Of a DNA stretch of 64,000 nucleotides, positions 38,555 through 50,028 are shown piece by piece. Within the stretch, counting starts at the first letter, position 1, and every line of letters begins with the position of its first letter. The DNA is from Monosporascus cannonballus. Taxonomy: Eukaryota > Ascomycota > Sordariomycetes > Xylariales. The notes below the pieces were generated by a model, which saw nothing but the letters and a program-made list of their open reading frames with translations, did not search any database and was not told where the DNA came from. The position numbers were made by a program, and so were the translations under genes. The stretch is taken from contig QJNS01000115.1 in the NCBI GenBank assembly GCA_004154925.1, forward strand, positions 184,698-248,697, given 5' to 3'.

Positions 38555-40073
38555 CTAAGATTGACTACGTCCAGGCACGCTCCCTTTTGCCAGATTCCGG
38601 GCGCTGCGGCTTTTATTGACCTCCTCTCCCGACGTCAGCCTCTCAACCATGGTGACGCTGGGACCCTTGTACACACTACTGTGGAGTCCACTCGCCCAAC
38701 TGCTCCCTTCCTTGGTGGCCTTCGTGGTCGGCTGTCGCAGGTTTTTGGTATATTTCCTCCTGTACCACATGCCATAGGCGAGCGGGTAGTAGAGGGGGAA
38801 GCACAGGAACGCGAACCCGTCGTTCTCCAGATCCTCGGGATATTCAGCGCCGATGTCCACCGCAGCAGCGATCCCCGATATGACGGCGACCTCGTGGGCG
38901 TTGACCAGAGTCGACGCCACGGCGAACCGCGTGTGGTTCTTCGCCTGGAGGAACATCATCCAAGCGACGACGAATAAGTAGTGCGTATAACTGTGACACG
39001 GCTGGTGCCACCATTCCCTCCGGATGATCCTGTTCTCTCGGATCTCATTGAGGTATATGGTCTGGAAGGCGTGCTGTTCGAAGGGGACATTCTCCGGCAA
39101 TTGGCACTGATAGTTCGTCGCGTCGGAGCAGATCTCGAGCTTCGACTTGTCCTCGGGATACATCTTGATGTAGTACATCGGTCTGTAGTTGTCCACCGAA
39201 AAGCTAAGCCGCGACGTCTGGTCCACACCGTCCAACTTCTCGACGGCGAGGTCTTCCCTGTAGAAGTTCTCTTAGTGCTTCTTCATGTAGTCAGAGTCGT
39301 TACGGGCTATAGTGATGTCGTCGCTAAACTTAGCGGGTCCCCAAACCTTCTTCTCCCTCCAGGTGGCAGTTCGTCCCAGGACTCTCTTGGCGGTGCCTGC
39401 AAGGCGGCAGAGTACGATTCCGTCGTAGACCTCTTCGCCAACAGACGCGTTTGGGTCGCCACCAACGGCTTTGTGCGCGCCTGGCACAGGAGTGCGTGGC
39501 TTGAATCATACGGCCACGCCATGCTTATTGCGGAGGACGACCTCGGTCAGCTCGGTGGAGAGCCTCACCGTCACGCCGCGGGATACCAGGTCCTTCCTCC
39601 ATGTCTCGTAGAATTCGAAGAAGTTAGGGAACACGATCATCGGCGGTCTGTGGCCCACGAGCGTGTTCTTGTCCGTCGGACACCACATCGCGTACAGCGG
39701 CGACGTGCATAGCCGCTCCAGCATGATGGCCGGGACCTCGGGCGTGGCGCTGCCGGTTGCCAAGAACAGGGCAGTCATAGGCAGAGCGACGGAGTTTGTG
39801 AACTCCTCGGAAAACATGAATAGTTTTAAAACAAGCTTCGATGGGCAGCAGAGCGAAGAAGACCTCGAACCAGCGCATGAGCTTGAGCACCATCGCCAGG
39901 CGCTTGATGTCGTTCCGGTGACGGGAGAGGAGCTGAGTGGGGAACACGTTGCTACAGAACGTCTCGTTGCAGCCGAACGATACCTGGAGGCACACAGGAT
40001 TAGCGTGGAAGCCCTCCCGTGCGAACATGGTACACGTGTGGTGGAAGACGGACTGGAACCCAAGGTTTGTTGA
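38555..40073 (-). pseudogene. FAD-dependent amine-oxidase-like protein, truncated and broken
   Basis: The minus strand carries a long protein with the C-terminal features of a fungal FAD/NAD(P)-binding amine-oxidase-like family: EVYDGIVLCRLAGTAKRVLG, RPMYYIKMYPEDKSKLE, WWHQPCHSYTHYLFVV and VNAHEVAVISGIAAAVDIGA. It is broken by TGA at 39506-39508 (after KHGVAV), TAA at 39272-39274 (between KKH and ENFY) and a frameshift near 39835, where FFALLPIEA leaves the frame that continues with LKLFMFSEEFTNSVALP. The nonsense codons fit CGA-to-TGA and CAA-to-TAA. No N-terminal dinucleotide-binding GxGxxG block is visible upstream of 40085, so the FAD-binding end is missing or unrecognisable. Family assignment is from recalled sequences. 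Base composition is normal, so damage is light compared with the RIP island. Confidence 0.6.
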
Positions 40074-40085
40074 TATAGCATTCAA

Positions 40086-41293
40086 TAGAGTTCATTCCCT
40101 ACGCACCATATTTGTCAGTAAGATGACGATGATGGTCACATTGTGAACCACGATGTCGTCGACATCAAATCACAATATTCCACACCAATTCCCCTTACGC
40201 CACTGCTTAACAACGAGCCGGCTCTGTCGTCGAGCTGACTTTCTGTAGATTTCACGTCCCAAAAGTCGATTCCTTAGAATCATGTATGCATACCTATGCG
40301 AACATGGATGCCAGAAGGGAAGTTGTGATGACTTCACAATGCGCGTGTGGTCAGCCGATTACCCCTATCCTGGCTGCCAGTCAAATTCCGGCAGTCATTT
40401 GCAGCTAACAATTAACCGCCACAGCCGCCCTATATTCGGGCAGCCTGCCCTGCGGCTTCCACAACATACATGCATTGAGCAGACAGCTACGAGCGCCTTT
40501 ATGCTCATTATTGCATCGGATATGCCGAGTGTCTTACCACAGCTTCCTCGGGCTCAGCTACTCTCCGAGAAGTGGTAGTTCAGATACTGATCTCTCGAGA
40601 CTTAAGTGGCGTGGGTAAATACAAGCATCTAACAACTACAAGTCGAACCGACCCATCGCGGCATGAAATTTTAAGGAATTCGGACTGTATTCTGGAAGCT
40701 GAAGTTGTAACGGATGGTACGATTGGGTTATTCAAAGAGACCTCCTAGCGGATCAGTATCCCCTTCTCCTTACCATAGCTTTAAGCCCCCAAAGTTTTGT
40801 ATCGAAGACTGATAACTTCATTGGCATTACGGTCATTGCTCTCCATGCCTACACCATTTCGTTTCGCCTCTCTCGAAGCTCCAAGCATGACGACATCTTT
40901 GGTCGGCGAAGAACTCACGCCGGTTGCAGCGACTGTGTTTGAAACGAGTTTGGCTGGTTATGTGTCCTACTAGGATTTAATAGTGAATTTATACATGGCT
41001 TTTTGGTTGGAGCTTATGTATACCAACATCGCTGCGCTTCCCCTCCTGTATCTAACCACTTTTCTGTCACCCCTTCTCTGCTTCCGTCGAAGTACCTACC
41101 GATAAGGAAAGCATACGTTACACGTAATTTTACTGTGCTACAAACAAAAAGTTTCTGACCTCCTGCTCATAACTCCGGGGCCGAAGTCATTTCCCCCGGA
41201 CAATGGGCTTTTAATACGTAATCGAGCAAGGGACATGGTCTCCTCTTCTCCAAGCTGCGACGCCATGAAGAAGATAGTTACGTCCAGCGGGAC
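40086..41293. other. Intergenic, no gene recognised
   Basis: I looked here for the missing N-terminal half of the flavoprotein relic and found none. The 98-codon + strand frame at 40282-40578 contains scattered Cys and no family signature. Confidence 0.55.
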
Positions 41294-41952
41294 CTAATCT
41301 TCAAAAGTTCTCGCTCTTGCCAGAGGCCACATATCAGTCCAATTCGAAAAATACTTAACGGCAACAAACTGACGTACTCGTGTCACCCATTTGGCTAGTT
41401 TGCCAAAAGGAACCCATACTGTCGAAGCGTATTTAAACATCCACGACGTCCATGGGTTTTGCTGGTGTGCCATCCAACTAAGCAAAGATAGGGGCCACTG
41501 GCCGCAAGACACCACAGCAGGCAATCCACCGTCGTCGTAGGTAAGGGCCCACTCTAGGCCACGCCGTCGACTTGAAGATTCACTCACATGGTGACGCGCA
41601 TCGCACCCACGAGTAATTCCGGACATAGGCTGGTAAGAGTAAGGAAGACGAGACGCCCGGCCATCAAAATGAAACGTCAAATCCGGCCATTTTTTAGAGT
41701 ACGCTATAAAATCCAATGCAGAACACCCAATGCGACTAATAACCCATGTCGTTCCCCCAACTGGCCCCGCCAAGGTCCAAACAACGGGCCCCCTATCCCA
41801 AAGATGTCATGCATATAGCCCAGAAAAAGAAGAGCCGTGGTATGATACAATAGAGTGTATGCAATGATGAAGGAGCCAATGTGGAAATATGTACGTTTTC
41901 CATAGTCAAAAGCACACGCTCGCTCAGCGGTATTATACAACACATCGCACAA
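41294..41952 (-). pseudogene. Trp-rich membrane-protein relic, unknown family
   Basis: Two minus-strand frames join near 41760. The first (from about 41952) holds YFHIGSFIIAYTLLYHTTAL and LLFLGYMHDIFGIGGPLFGP, a likely membrane segment. The second continues with GGTTWVISRIGCSALDFIAY and a Trp-rich tail (WMAHQQNPWTSWMFKYASTVW) to a stop at 41294. The switch lies at a run of G residues (GTTGGGGGAAC), which suggests a one- or two-base frameshift; an unrecognised intron is the alternative. It lies about 110 bases downstream of a membrane-protein gene on the same strand and might have been related or co-expressed. I do not recognise the family. Confidence 0.35.
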
Positions 41953-42062
41953 AAATGGCCAATCATACCGCTCGCCCGCCCGCGCCTATTCGTTTTGCAG
42001 TTTGTACAATACCTCTCAGGGGACACCTAGCCACAAGGCGTGTCCGACTGCAGCCCGATCGT

Positions 42063-43640
42063 CTACTGGGACTGGCCCACTGACGGCGGGTGCTGGATCT
42101 CGACGGCGGGGACCTGCTGGCCGGCCTCGTCGAAGGCGCGGGCCGGTTGCGCCGATGAGAGGCCCCCTAACCACCGGGGCTCGTCGACCTTTATCTTCAT
42201 GATCTCGTCCTTGCGGGCGACTGCGGGCCACTTCTCGTCGCCGCGGTTGGCGGCGGCCTCGGCCTCGCGGAGCCAGAGCTGCCACTGCGGTGTGCTGGGC
42301 GCCGCGCCGCTACGCTCGACCCAGGCCGTGCGTTTGGTTTCGCGAATGGCGTACCACAGCGTGCGCGTGAAGCTCTTGAAGCCCTCTCGCTGGTCGCTCG
42401 GGTCCGTCGTCATGTGCGCGTTTTGCGCCTCGGGCGGGGTCACGTCCTGCACCACGTAGCGGCTGAGGTCCCAGAAGTACTTCTTGGGAATCAGGCTCAT
42501 GCCCCAGTAGAGGGCGTTGAGCGTGACGTAGGCGGCGCCGATGAAGATCTGGCTGTTCCACTTGCAATTGCCCAGTAGGACGACCCCTACCATGAGCAAC
42601 AAGGTGCCGACGCCCATCAGCGCCTGATAGGCCTGGCCGCCGACGCGATAATCGCATTCTTCGGTGCCTGCGTAGAGCTCTCGAGCCACTTCTTCGGTGC
42701 ACTTGATCAGAAGAAAACCGCCTTCCCGAGTGCGGATAAGCATGTCACCTTCCGGGACCTTGTTCGTATGGCTTCGACTCATGAGAAGCGGCCTCCACCA
42801 CGAAGCCAAACCGACAACAGAGCTAGCAAGAGACAAGAGAGAGACGCTGAGAATGGCTGTACCGTCGTTCCAGAACGCCGCAGCGATAATCATACCTATC
42901 GTGACGACTACGGAGAAGACGGTTAGGATGTGAAGGGGAGAATACAAGGTAGGAGGAACTGCGGGACGTTTGGCATTATTCGCAAGGGTCGGGTTTGCCA
43001 CGAAGTCTTGTACCTTCTCCTTCATTGTGACGCGCCTCTTGAGGCCCCGACCAGCCTCGACGTCCCGCGGGGCGTTGGACCCTTTGGTAGTAGCCGGCGT
43101 AGTGGCATCGTTCTGGCCATTTGATGGCGGACCAAGGAGCCCATTCGAACGTACGTTAGAGATAGTGGTATCTGTCCGGCCAAGAGACCAGATCTTTTCA
43201 AGAAAACCCTTCTTCTCATTGGTCGCAGGTTGACCGACCTCGGCGCCCCCGGCATTATTGCGATCAGCATGTGTGATCTTGAGGACCTTGAATGAGAAGG
43301 GTTGTAGTTCATCAAGGGGGTGAAGGATGTTGGCGAAGAAGCCCACGGTGTCGAGGGTGACGCCGCTGTAGACGCCGGTCATCTTGGCGTGGACTTCGGG
43401 CAGGCGAAGGGGCCGGGAAGGTTTGAGGAGAGCTTGTGGGGCCGGGATGATGCGCGGAAGAAGACACATCATACTGGCCGTGATTGTCTGAGCATGGTCG
43501 GCGATAGAAGACTCGCCAATGACGGCGAGAAGGGTGACGACATCCAACCGCCAGCCCAAAGGTCCTTCGTCCTTTGTCTGGTCTGAAGAGAACCACACCT
43601 TAGGTCCCGTATAGACGACTTCGTCGCCCCCGTCGGCCAT
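42063..43640 (-). CDS. Conserved fungal hypothetical membrane protein, four predicted TM segments
   Basis: An uninterrupted frame of 525 codons from Met at 43640; an in-frame upstream Met at 43700 would add 20 residues. I prefer the later start because the protein-like block DGGDEVVYTGPKVWFSSDQ begins directly after it. Numbered from the upstream Met, hydrophobic segments lie near residues 255-277 (ILTVFSVVVTIGMIIAAAFW), 281-301, 357-377 and 383-404. A polar, probably disordered stretch (about 160-250) precedes them and a soluble tail follows. A weaker hydrophobic block lies near residues 53-60. Residues 300-355 form a loop with two Cys between TM pairs. The pattern resembles uncharacterised multi-pass proteins seen in Sordariomycetes. 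I cannot name a function, and no introns are needed. Confidence 0.75.
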   Translation of the reverse strand: MADGGDEVVYTGPKVWFSSDQTKDEGPLGWRLDVVTLLAVIGESSIADHAQTITASMMCLLPRIIPAPQALLKPSRPLRLPEVHAKMTGVYSGVTLDTVGFFANILHPLDELQPFSFKVLKITHADRNNAGGAEVGQPATNEKKGFLEKIWSLGRTDTTISNVRSNGLLGPPSNGQNDATTPATTKGSNAPRDVEAGRGLKRRVTMKEKVQDFVANPTLANNAKRPAVPPTLYSPLHILTVFSVVVTIGMIIAAAFWNDGTAILSVSLLSLASSVVGLASWWRPLLMSRSHTNKVPEGDMLIRTREGGFLLIKCTEEVARELYAGTEECDYRVGGQAYQALMGVGTLLLMVGVVLLGNCKWNSQIFIGAAYVTLNALYWGMSLIPKKYFWDLSRYVVQDVTPPEAQNAHMTTDPSDQREGFKSFTRTLWYAIRETKRTAWVERSGAAPSTPQWQLWLREAEAAANRGDEKWPAVARKDEIMKIKVDEPRWLGGLSSAQPARAFDEAGQQVPAVEIQHPPSVGQSQ

Positions 43641-43700
43641 AGCGGTTAAAGAGGACCCGGCGATGGGGTAAGTTTGGGATGGTGGAAAGGCAGATATCAA

Positions 43701-45096
43701 TAGAGTTTCGGAGCTCGGTCGGGCTCACAGAGCCTTATAGCGGATGGGCCCGACTGCCCGACTCCCGGAAGTGAGAGAGGCGTATATGTTCTACCCAACC
43801 GAACAGATGGTACCAGGATGATTATAGCAACATTATTAGCTCGCACGAATAGCAGACTGAATACATAGAGATATATAGCAGTAACCGCGCAGTGAATAAT
43901 AGCAAGTTGGGAAGCTCGTAGCCTCGAGGCTTGGGGGGAGGTGGAAAGGTTGAGCAAAGCGCCGACGACCCGCTCTTTTTTGTTAGATCGACTCTATACA
44001 GTAAAGTTACTGGAAGTGGGGTCAAGGGTCCCCATCCAAGCGTTAGAGCTGGATCCCGGAAAATCTTAGCCTGGCACTAATGGGAATATTTATGTTTAGC
44101 TCCCAGAAGCCTGCCCCCAAAGGCACAGACAGAACAAGGACACAACGCAGGACGCGCCTGTCTCCGCCATTACGCCCATCGCCACGCGGACAATATTACC
44201 TATGCTAGTACTTTAACGCTCCAGTCACTTATCTCAAAGGCCTATTAAGGGAGGCAAGGTAAATGCCGTGTAACATATCAGGCTCAGGAAGGTCAGAAGG
44301 CTCTCCCCCTCCTACCTTAGCTTCCAACCTATCCTTTCGGGCGGCAGCTTAGCGACGGGTAGGCCCACCATTAGCCACCGTGTCCACTGAACTCAATCTA
44401 GCGGTCCTGCCAAGGGCAGCGTAGTGCAGTTATCTGCCAGGTCGGCGCTCCAGCCAGCCAACCAACCTGCTGGAAAGTCGCTGATTACGCCAACTCTTGT
44501 GTTCATGACCTCGAAACATGTGCGCCGCTTATCTGCGTGGTATGCCTTGGTCGTTTGAGCATTGACTTCATCGAGTTGCGACAGATCTTATACAAAAGGT
44601 TTCCTGTCTGGCAGTAAATTGCCGGCGTAAGTAGGGAGTGCCCACCTGCATGTTTTCAGCTCTGTAAGTGCGTATGGGACCAGCTGAAAGTGGCCAGCTG
44701 CATGAACTATCGCCATTCGCTCAAACCTCCGCAATTTAACAAGGAGTGGGCAGTAAGTGATACCCGGCAACCAGTCGGTGCGGGTGTATAACTGTAGAAT
44801 GGCCTTGGCGCCTTAAGTACCTGGGACCGCTACACGTGAGAAATAATCTCCGTCCCCATCTCAATCTCAACGAGAAGGTAAAATTGAATAGACAAGAACA
44901 ACCACACTTATCGTAACTGTCATGCTCATGAGATTCATAACTACCATACCAGTATCAACCAATCAAATACAGCAAAAAGGGTATATAGAGAATATAACGC
45001 CCGCATCCCCGCCACATGCGCAACCTCCGGCACCGGGGATATAACTCCGTCTAGTCTCAGCCCAGGGGATCGCAAGCCACCCAGCATCACAGCGTT
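43701..45096. other. Intergenic, divergent/convergent spacer
   Basis: This holds the upstream region of the four-TM protein gene and the 3' flank of the adenosine deaminase gene, both on the minus strand. Short frames (for example 44588-44770, minus) show no family features. I see no repeat or RNA gene. Confidence 0.6.
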
Positions 45097-47374
45097 CTAC
45101 AATTTCGCGTTGACCGCTTGGACAGTCGGGAGACCTTGAGAAGCTGTCTCGGCCGCTTTCCTCTTCCCCTCTTTCCCTCCAGCCTTCCTCTCTGCAGCAG
45201 CTTCCATCGCTGCCACCTCTGCACGAGTGGGCTTCGTCACCTTGAACTCCGGGACGCTGTTGACCCAGCCGAGGAACTCATCCCACCGTAGCTCCCACTC
45301 CACCTGCACTTTTTCGCGCTCCTCTTGTGTCATACATGCGTGATCTATGCTCCATTGGATGAGCTGGCGGCACTGCTGTAGCGTCGTCTTTTTCTGGCCG
45401 TCTCTCCTACCAACAATGTATTGATAGAAGTCATGCGATAGAGTCGATCTGGATTCGATTAGTACGGTCTTGCAGGAGCACCTAAGTCTCTATCACTCAC
45501 CGGAACAGGGTACCATTGTCGCTGTTCAACGTGCAATGGAGACCGCGATTGATCAGTCCATAGATAGCGTGCTCCGCGATTCGTGAATTTAACCCTAGAA
45601 TCTCGTTTGAGATGGGGCAGCTCTCTACGCAGATCCCCTTGCTCTTGATTCTATCGTCGTATCCAGTCTCGGAGAGCAACGCGTAGCCATGGCCGATCCG
45701 CTTCGTGGAATCGAACGAGAGCGCAGTCCCGAGGTTATCATCGGGGTCGTAGTGCGTCTCGCCACAGTGGAAAAGGAAAGGAATCTCGACCTTTTCTTTT
45801 CGGCACGTGGCCACAAACTCTTCGAATTCCTTTTGGAAGAATGACAAGGGATGTCCTTTGGACTCCTCTCCGACAAGGTCGAAGCCGGCAATGTATTGTG
45901 GCCACTTCTGCTTGAACTTGAGACACTCGGCTAGCATCTCCTTAACCTGTTCTCTAGGGAAAGACCTAGGCGTGCAATAGATAACCTTTAGACCACCAAA
46001 AGCTAGCCTGGGAGTCGGTACTGGCTTCTCTCGTCTGCGATCGTTGAGGACCTTCGTCTTTTGCTGAGGCGTTAACGGTTGGTCTGCATTGGCCGAACTT
46101 TGGTAAACTTTTCCTTTCGCGTTCAGTTGTCGGTTCTCTACGATTCGCCCATCTGACAACATAACCTCCTTTGCCTTCATGAATCTCTCGTATTCATCAA
46201 CGATGATCTGCATAGTGCCCTCATTGTCGATCTTTGCTTTTCCGTCGTCGGTCCATATCTGGTTGGACTTCATGAAATTCGGGCGGATCTCTGCGTATTG
46301 GACATTCTCCCTGACGAACTCGTCTAAACAGTCTCTAGTGTATTCCCGAAACGCGGTTTCGTAGTTGAACAGACCCTTCATCATTCTTGTCCGGGCATTG
46401 AATTTCTCCCATATCCTGTACATTGTTAACAATTTCGACGTCACACTCTCGTGGAATACGTACCCGCCTTGAGTTTGCTGCGTGTTATGGGCCTCATCGG
46501 CATGGAATATGAGTTTACTAATAAGCCAGTTCCTACATCCACCTTGCAATATGTCGAGAGTGCCCTGCTGCTCATCGCTCAGGGCCCCTGTTCGTTTGCT
46601 GAGTTCCTGCAGCTTTGCCTTCTGTACGTCCCATTCTTGTCGAAAGAAGGCATAGCGCATCAGTGAATTCTTTTCATACTTCTCACTAAACAAGTTCGGG
46701 CCAGTATCGTCATCCTCCGCATACAGCCTGTTATGGATTTCCTGTATTTGCTTCTCATCGCGTCCATCCGAGTCCAGAGCATCGGGGTCTTTGCGCTCCC
46801 TAAGGCTGAACTGAATCTCGCAGAGGTCGAGGTCCTGCTTTGTCACAAGTGGCACGTTGGACCAGATGTACATGTTCGGCATACGTTCCGCCTTTTCGAG
46901 CAGGACATGGGGAAGCAGGGTGGCGTTGAAATGAATATGAAGGTGTGCGCCTTTCGGCATCTTCTCCGCGATTTGAAGTAGATAGGACTTCCTCGGATTG
47001 ATGTTTGTAGGTGCCGGACCCCTACGCTCCTCGACCTTGGCTGATTCCTCAGGGTCGCTCCCATCGATCAAGTCGATGTTGGATAAGAAATGATCGCCAG
47101 CATGACGCTGGTGTCTCTGACATAAGACTCCCGGCACTGGGGACGCCTGCTCAAAGATATCGATATCGTCGAGCCTCCTCGCATTCTGTAAGACAGCATT
47201 GGCCCTTTGCTCGGCTTGCTCCCTTGAGCTGAAGGTCATTGTCGGTCCCTGAAAAGCGCGATGGCCGCGATAGAAGATCCTCCGAAGATTAACTATAGAT
47301 GTTTTGGTGTCCTTCTCATGCTGATCCCGATAATCCTGTCCGTCTTCCCTATCAACGCTACAGAATGACCCCAT
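45097..47374 (-). CDS. Adenosine deaminase, ADGF/CECR1 (ADA2)-type
   Basis: Two exons: 47374-45501 and 45448-45097, with a 52-nt intron (GTGAGT donor, TACTAAT branch site, CCAG acceptor). Splicing gives a 741-residue protein and joins LFR to STLSHDFYQYIVGRRDG in frame. Numbered from the chosen Met: zinc site HLHIH (about 144-148), catalytic FHCGETH (about 535-541), KRIGHG (558-563), ESCPISNEIL, and NSDNGT (617-622) at the position of the metal-binding Asp. The family hydrolyses adenosine to inosine; animal members are secreted, but I see no signal peptide here. The start MGSFCS resembles an N-myristoylation signal. An in-frame upstream Met at 47479 is also possible. The last 50 residues or so are Lys/Ala/Glu-rich. 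All key residues are present, so the gene looks functional. Confidence 0.88.
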
Positions 47375-47479
47375 GAGCGCATTCAGTAACGCACGAGACG
47401 TACAAGACGCGATAGGTGGGTAGCCGTGTGGTTGTTCAGCGAAAAGTCTGATAGAGCACAAAACGCTCTTAATATACAA

Positions 47480-49401
47480 ATCTCCTGCGGAACCGCGCGA
47501 TTCACACTTGCGCTCTTGGAGAGTTGGCGCGTGTCATGAGTGAGAGATGACACAAAGTCAAAATGATCACAGGCTGAGTTTGGTATTTCGAAGGGCATGA
47601 ATGCATAGCAAGGCTGGGGGGGTGTCCTGGGCTGTCAAAGGGCCCAAGAGACCCCACCCCCACTCCCGGAACCAGATTAGTCTATTAAATGTTAAGCCCA
47701 ACTACTTTCGTATCCGACCAAACATGTAACCCGAAAAGGGCACACCACGCTCCCCATTTTACCAAGGTATCTGCATGTATGAGCTTTAAGGTGTACCCCG
47801 CTAACTAACGTTAGGGTATTATCGATGACCTGACACTACACACGAGTACCTTCCGACCAAGCGGGAACTAGGCGATTGCTTCCCGAAACCTAGGCTAGGT
47901 AACTGCACCTACGTACATGCCAATGGGGGCAGCTTATTAAGTAGGTAGTCACAAGTATCGTTCTATTTAGCTTGCGCAGTCATGCCTCTGGAGCACGTGT
48001 CTAAAGGAGCCTACATACATCAAGTGATATACCTTCACCCTAAGCAATTCTCACCTCGCCCCGTAAGATATGCGTCAGGAGGCAATAACCCCGAAACATA
48101 AATCACGTTAATAATGCTTTGCTCGGTTGCCTGATCATCTAAGGCATGTTAGTTTTTCCTAATCTGGTTCCAACCGTCACATTTGTAGCCACAGTGGATA
48201 TCGCGTTCGGGGTTCACGCACAGCCTTCCACTATATGGGGAACCGAGTAATGTTAGTTGCTACGCACCGTATAGTATTGGAATTTTACATGTCGCTCGCT
48301 CGCTGCTAAGCCTCAGGTTATGCTCATATATGGAGTCCATAAATGAGGAGGTGCATCTGACAACATACAGTATTTACAGATGCGCCGCGCATTAGCAACG
48401 TTCTGCCGTTAAGGCTTGTTGGTGCGTGACCCTTCCCGATTATTCTGTGGAAGCCGTCGGTTGCCCGTGGCCCCAGGAGGATGCCTCCACGTACCCGGTA
48501 TGCCTTGGAGACCGCCAGATGATACCAAGCGCTCTGGAGAACAGAAACTATCTCTAGAAGGCTCCTTGCCAAGGCACTGAATGCCATCGTTTTGTCCTGC
48601 AGGATCGTAGACGACGTGAGAAGGTAGAACAGGAGCTCTCCGCCAATTGAGGCATCCGGATCCTGGCCCCGTCTTGAAAATCACCGAGCCCCACCGCCCA
48701 CCTCCGACAGTTCCTTAACGTCCCGGAACAATTCAAACAACGAAACTTAAAGACACAGCCGGATACGCTAGAACCACATCGAAGCACGGAACCCAGGCGC
48801 TGCTACCGTCATCTCCCTAATCTTCTGGTAGGCTCGCCAGGTCTCAGTCTCAGTCTCAGTCTCAGGCGAGTTCTGTGCTGTCTGACGTAGAACTCAACCC
48901 CTGGACGCCGTATTGGTGAGTCGTAGGTAGAGCCCTCCGTCTACGTAGCGTAAAGTCAGTAGTCCTAGGAAGGAGAGGAGCTTCACAAAACGAGTTTAGG
49001 AGTGGGGGTAGCATCTACTCCTATCGCACACGGCGTGTTGTCATCTTCTCGCACCAGCCGCCGCTGGCTTGGGACACATCGTAAAGAGGCTCAGTCTACG
49101 GTACCGTTCCAAGATGCCTACTCTTGAGGAGCAGAGGGTTGAGAGCGGAGGTACGAGAGAAGTGACAAGTCAGTCATAGCGGACGCTAGTCAGCGAACTT
49201 CGCGAGAGGAAGGAAGCGGTCTCGCCTACTTAGTCCCGGTCAATGGAGCACGTAGAATGGACGGTGTGTCAAGAAGAGGCGGAAAAAAACTGCGATCATC
49301 TTCGCGGCATGCTAAAATACCGAATTCCTGCCGTTTGTCAGTGTTTTGTTCGAGCTGGATAGCGTAGCCAACCCGATCTGCCTGTCTAAACCACGTCTAG
49401 G
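47480..49401. other. Intergenic, no gene recognised
   Basis: This is the region upstream of the adenosine deaminase gene. It contains short frames of 70-90 codons (48324-48787, minus) overlapping in several registers, none with a recognisable motif. Confidence 0.55.
48841..48864. repeat. Short tandem repeat (GTCTCA)4
   Basis: Four perfect head-to-tail copies of the hexamer GTCTCA in otherwise unique sequence. Confidence 0.95.
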
Positions 49402-49641
49402 ATGACCGATCTCTTGCGAGCAAGTACAAAGGCGGTAGTTTCAGAAACTGATGATGAGGCGCAAAAAAGAGTAAAAGAAGCATGTCATGATGATCTATCA
49501 AAAATCGACTCTCTCTAAAATGCTGATGCGACCTTCAAACCTGGTGTCAAGTCCTATAACCATGAATTACACCAGGATTATTGCAGACCAACCCCTCCTT
49601 TCCGCAAATATGCGGAATTCTGGGATCCACGCAATGCCTAG
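49402..49641 (+). pseudogene. Small coding relic of unknown family
   Basis: From ATG at 49402 one frame runs 80 codons to TAG at 49639-49641 with a single internal TAA at 49516. The first half reads as an acidic/basic helix (SETDDEAQKRVKEACHDD). The second half, after the stop, contains YNHELHQDYCRPTPPF and RKYAEFWDP. Both halves look protein-like, but I cannot assign a family, and chance is not excluded at this length. Confidence 0.25.
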
Positions 49642-50028
49642 ACACCAAGAACGGTGGGGCGGGGTATAAACTGAATTCATCGCGCCTCTGTTGCAATGCA
49701 ACGCCGCGAGGAAAGTTCTATGCTGCCGAAAAGAGAAAGGTCACCAAGACCCAAACATATGATTTGCCTCAACTTGGGCGCTGGCAGCCTAGTCCTATCG
49801 GATATGGTTACCCGCCTTGTTGAAATTCTGTCCAGACTTCCATACCCCAGCTTGATTAGTGAACGATTTCTTCTGAGACGTGGAATTCTTCCCCTTGGGT
49901 GCCGACAATTGTGCTTGGCCCTTAGCTGAGCCATCAAGCGTAGTTCGAGGAGTAATTTGTCCCGGTGTTGAAAGTTTGGGCGTAGCTTGAGCTGGGGAAC
50001 TGGTCGACTGGGCATTCTTTGCTGACTT

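Noticed and set aside
45097..45333. Separate 78-codon minus-strand gene
   Set aside because: It joins in frame to the adenosine deaminase through a canonical 52-nt intron and supplies the family's STLSHDFYQYI continuation, so it is that gene's second exon.
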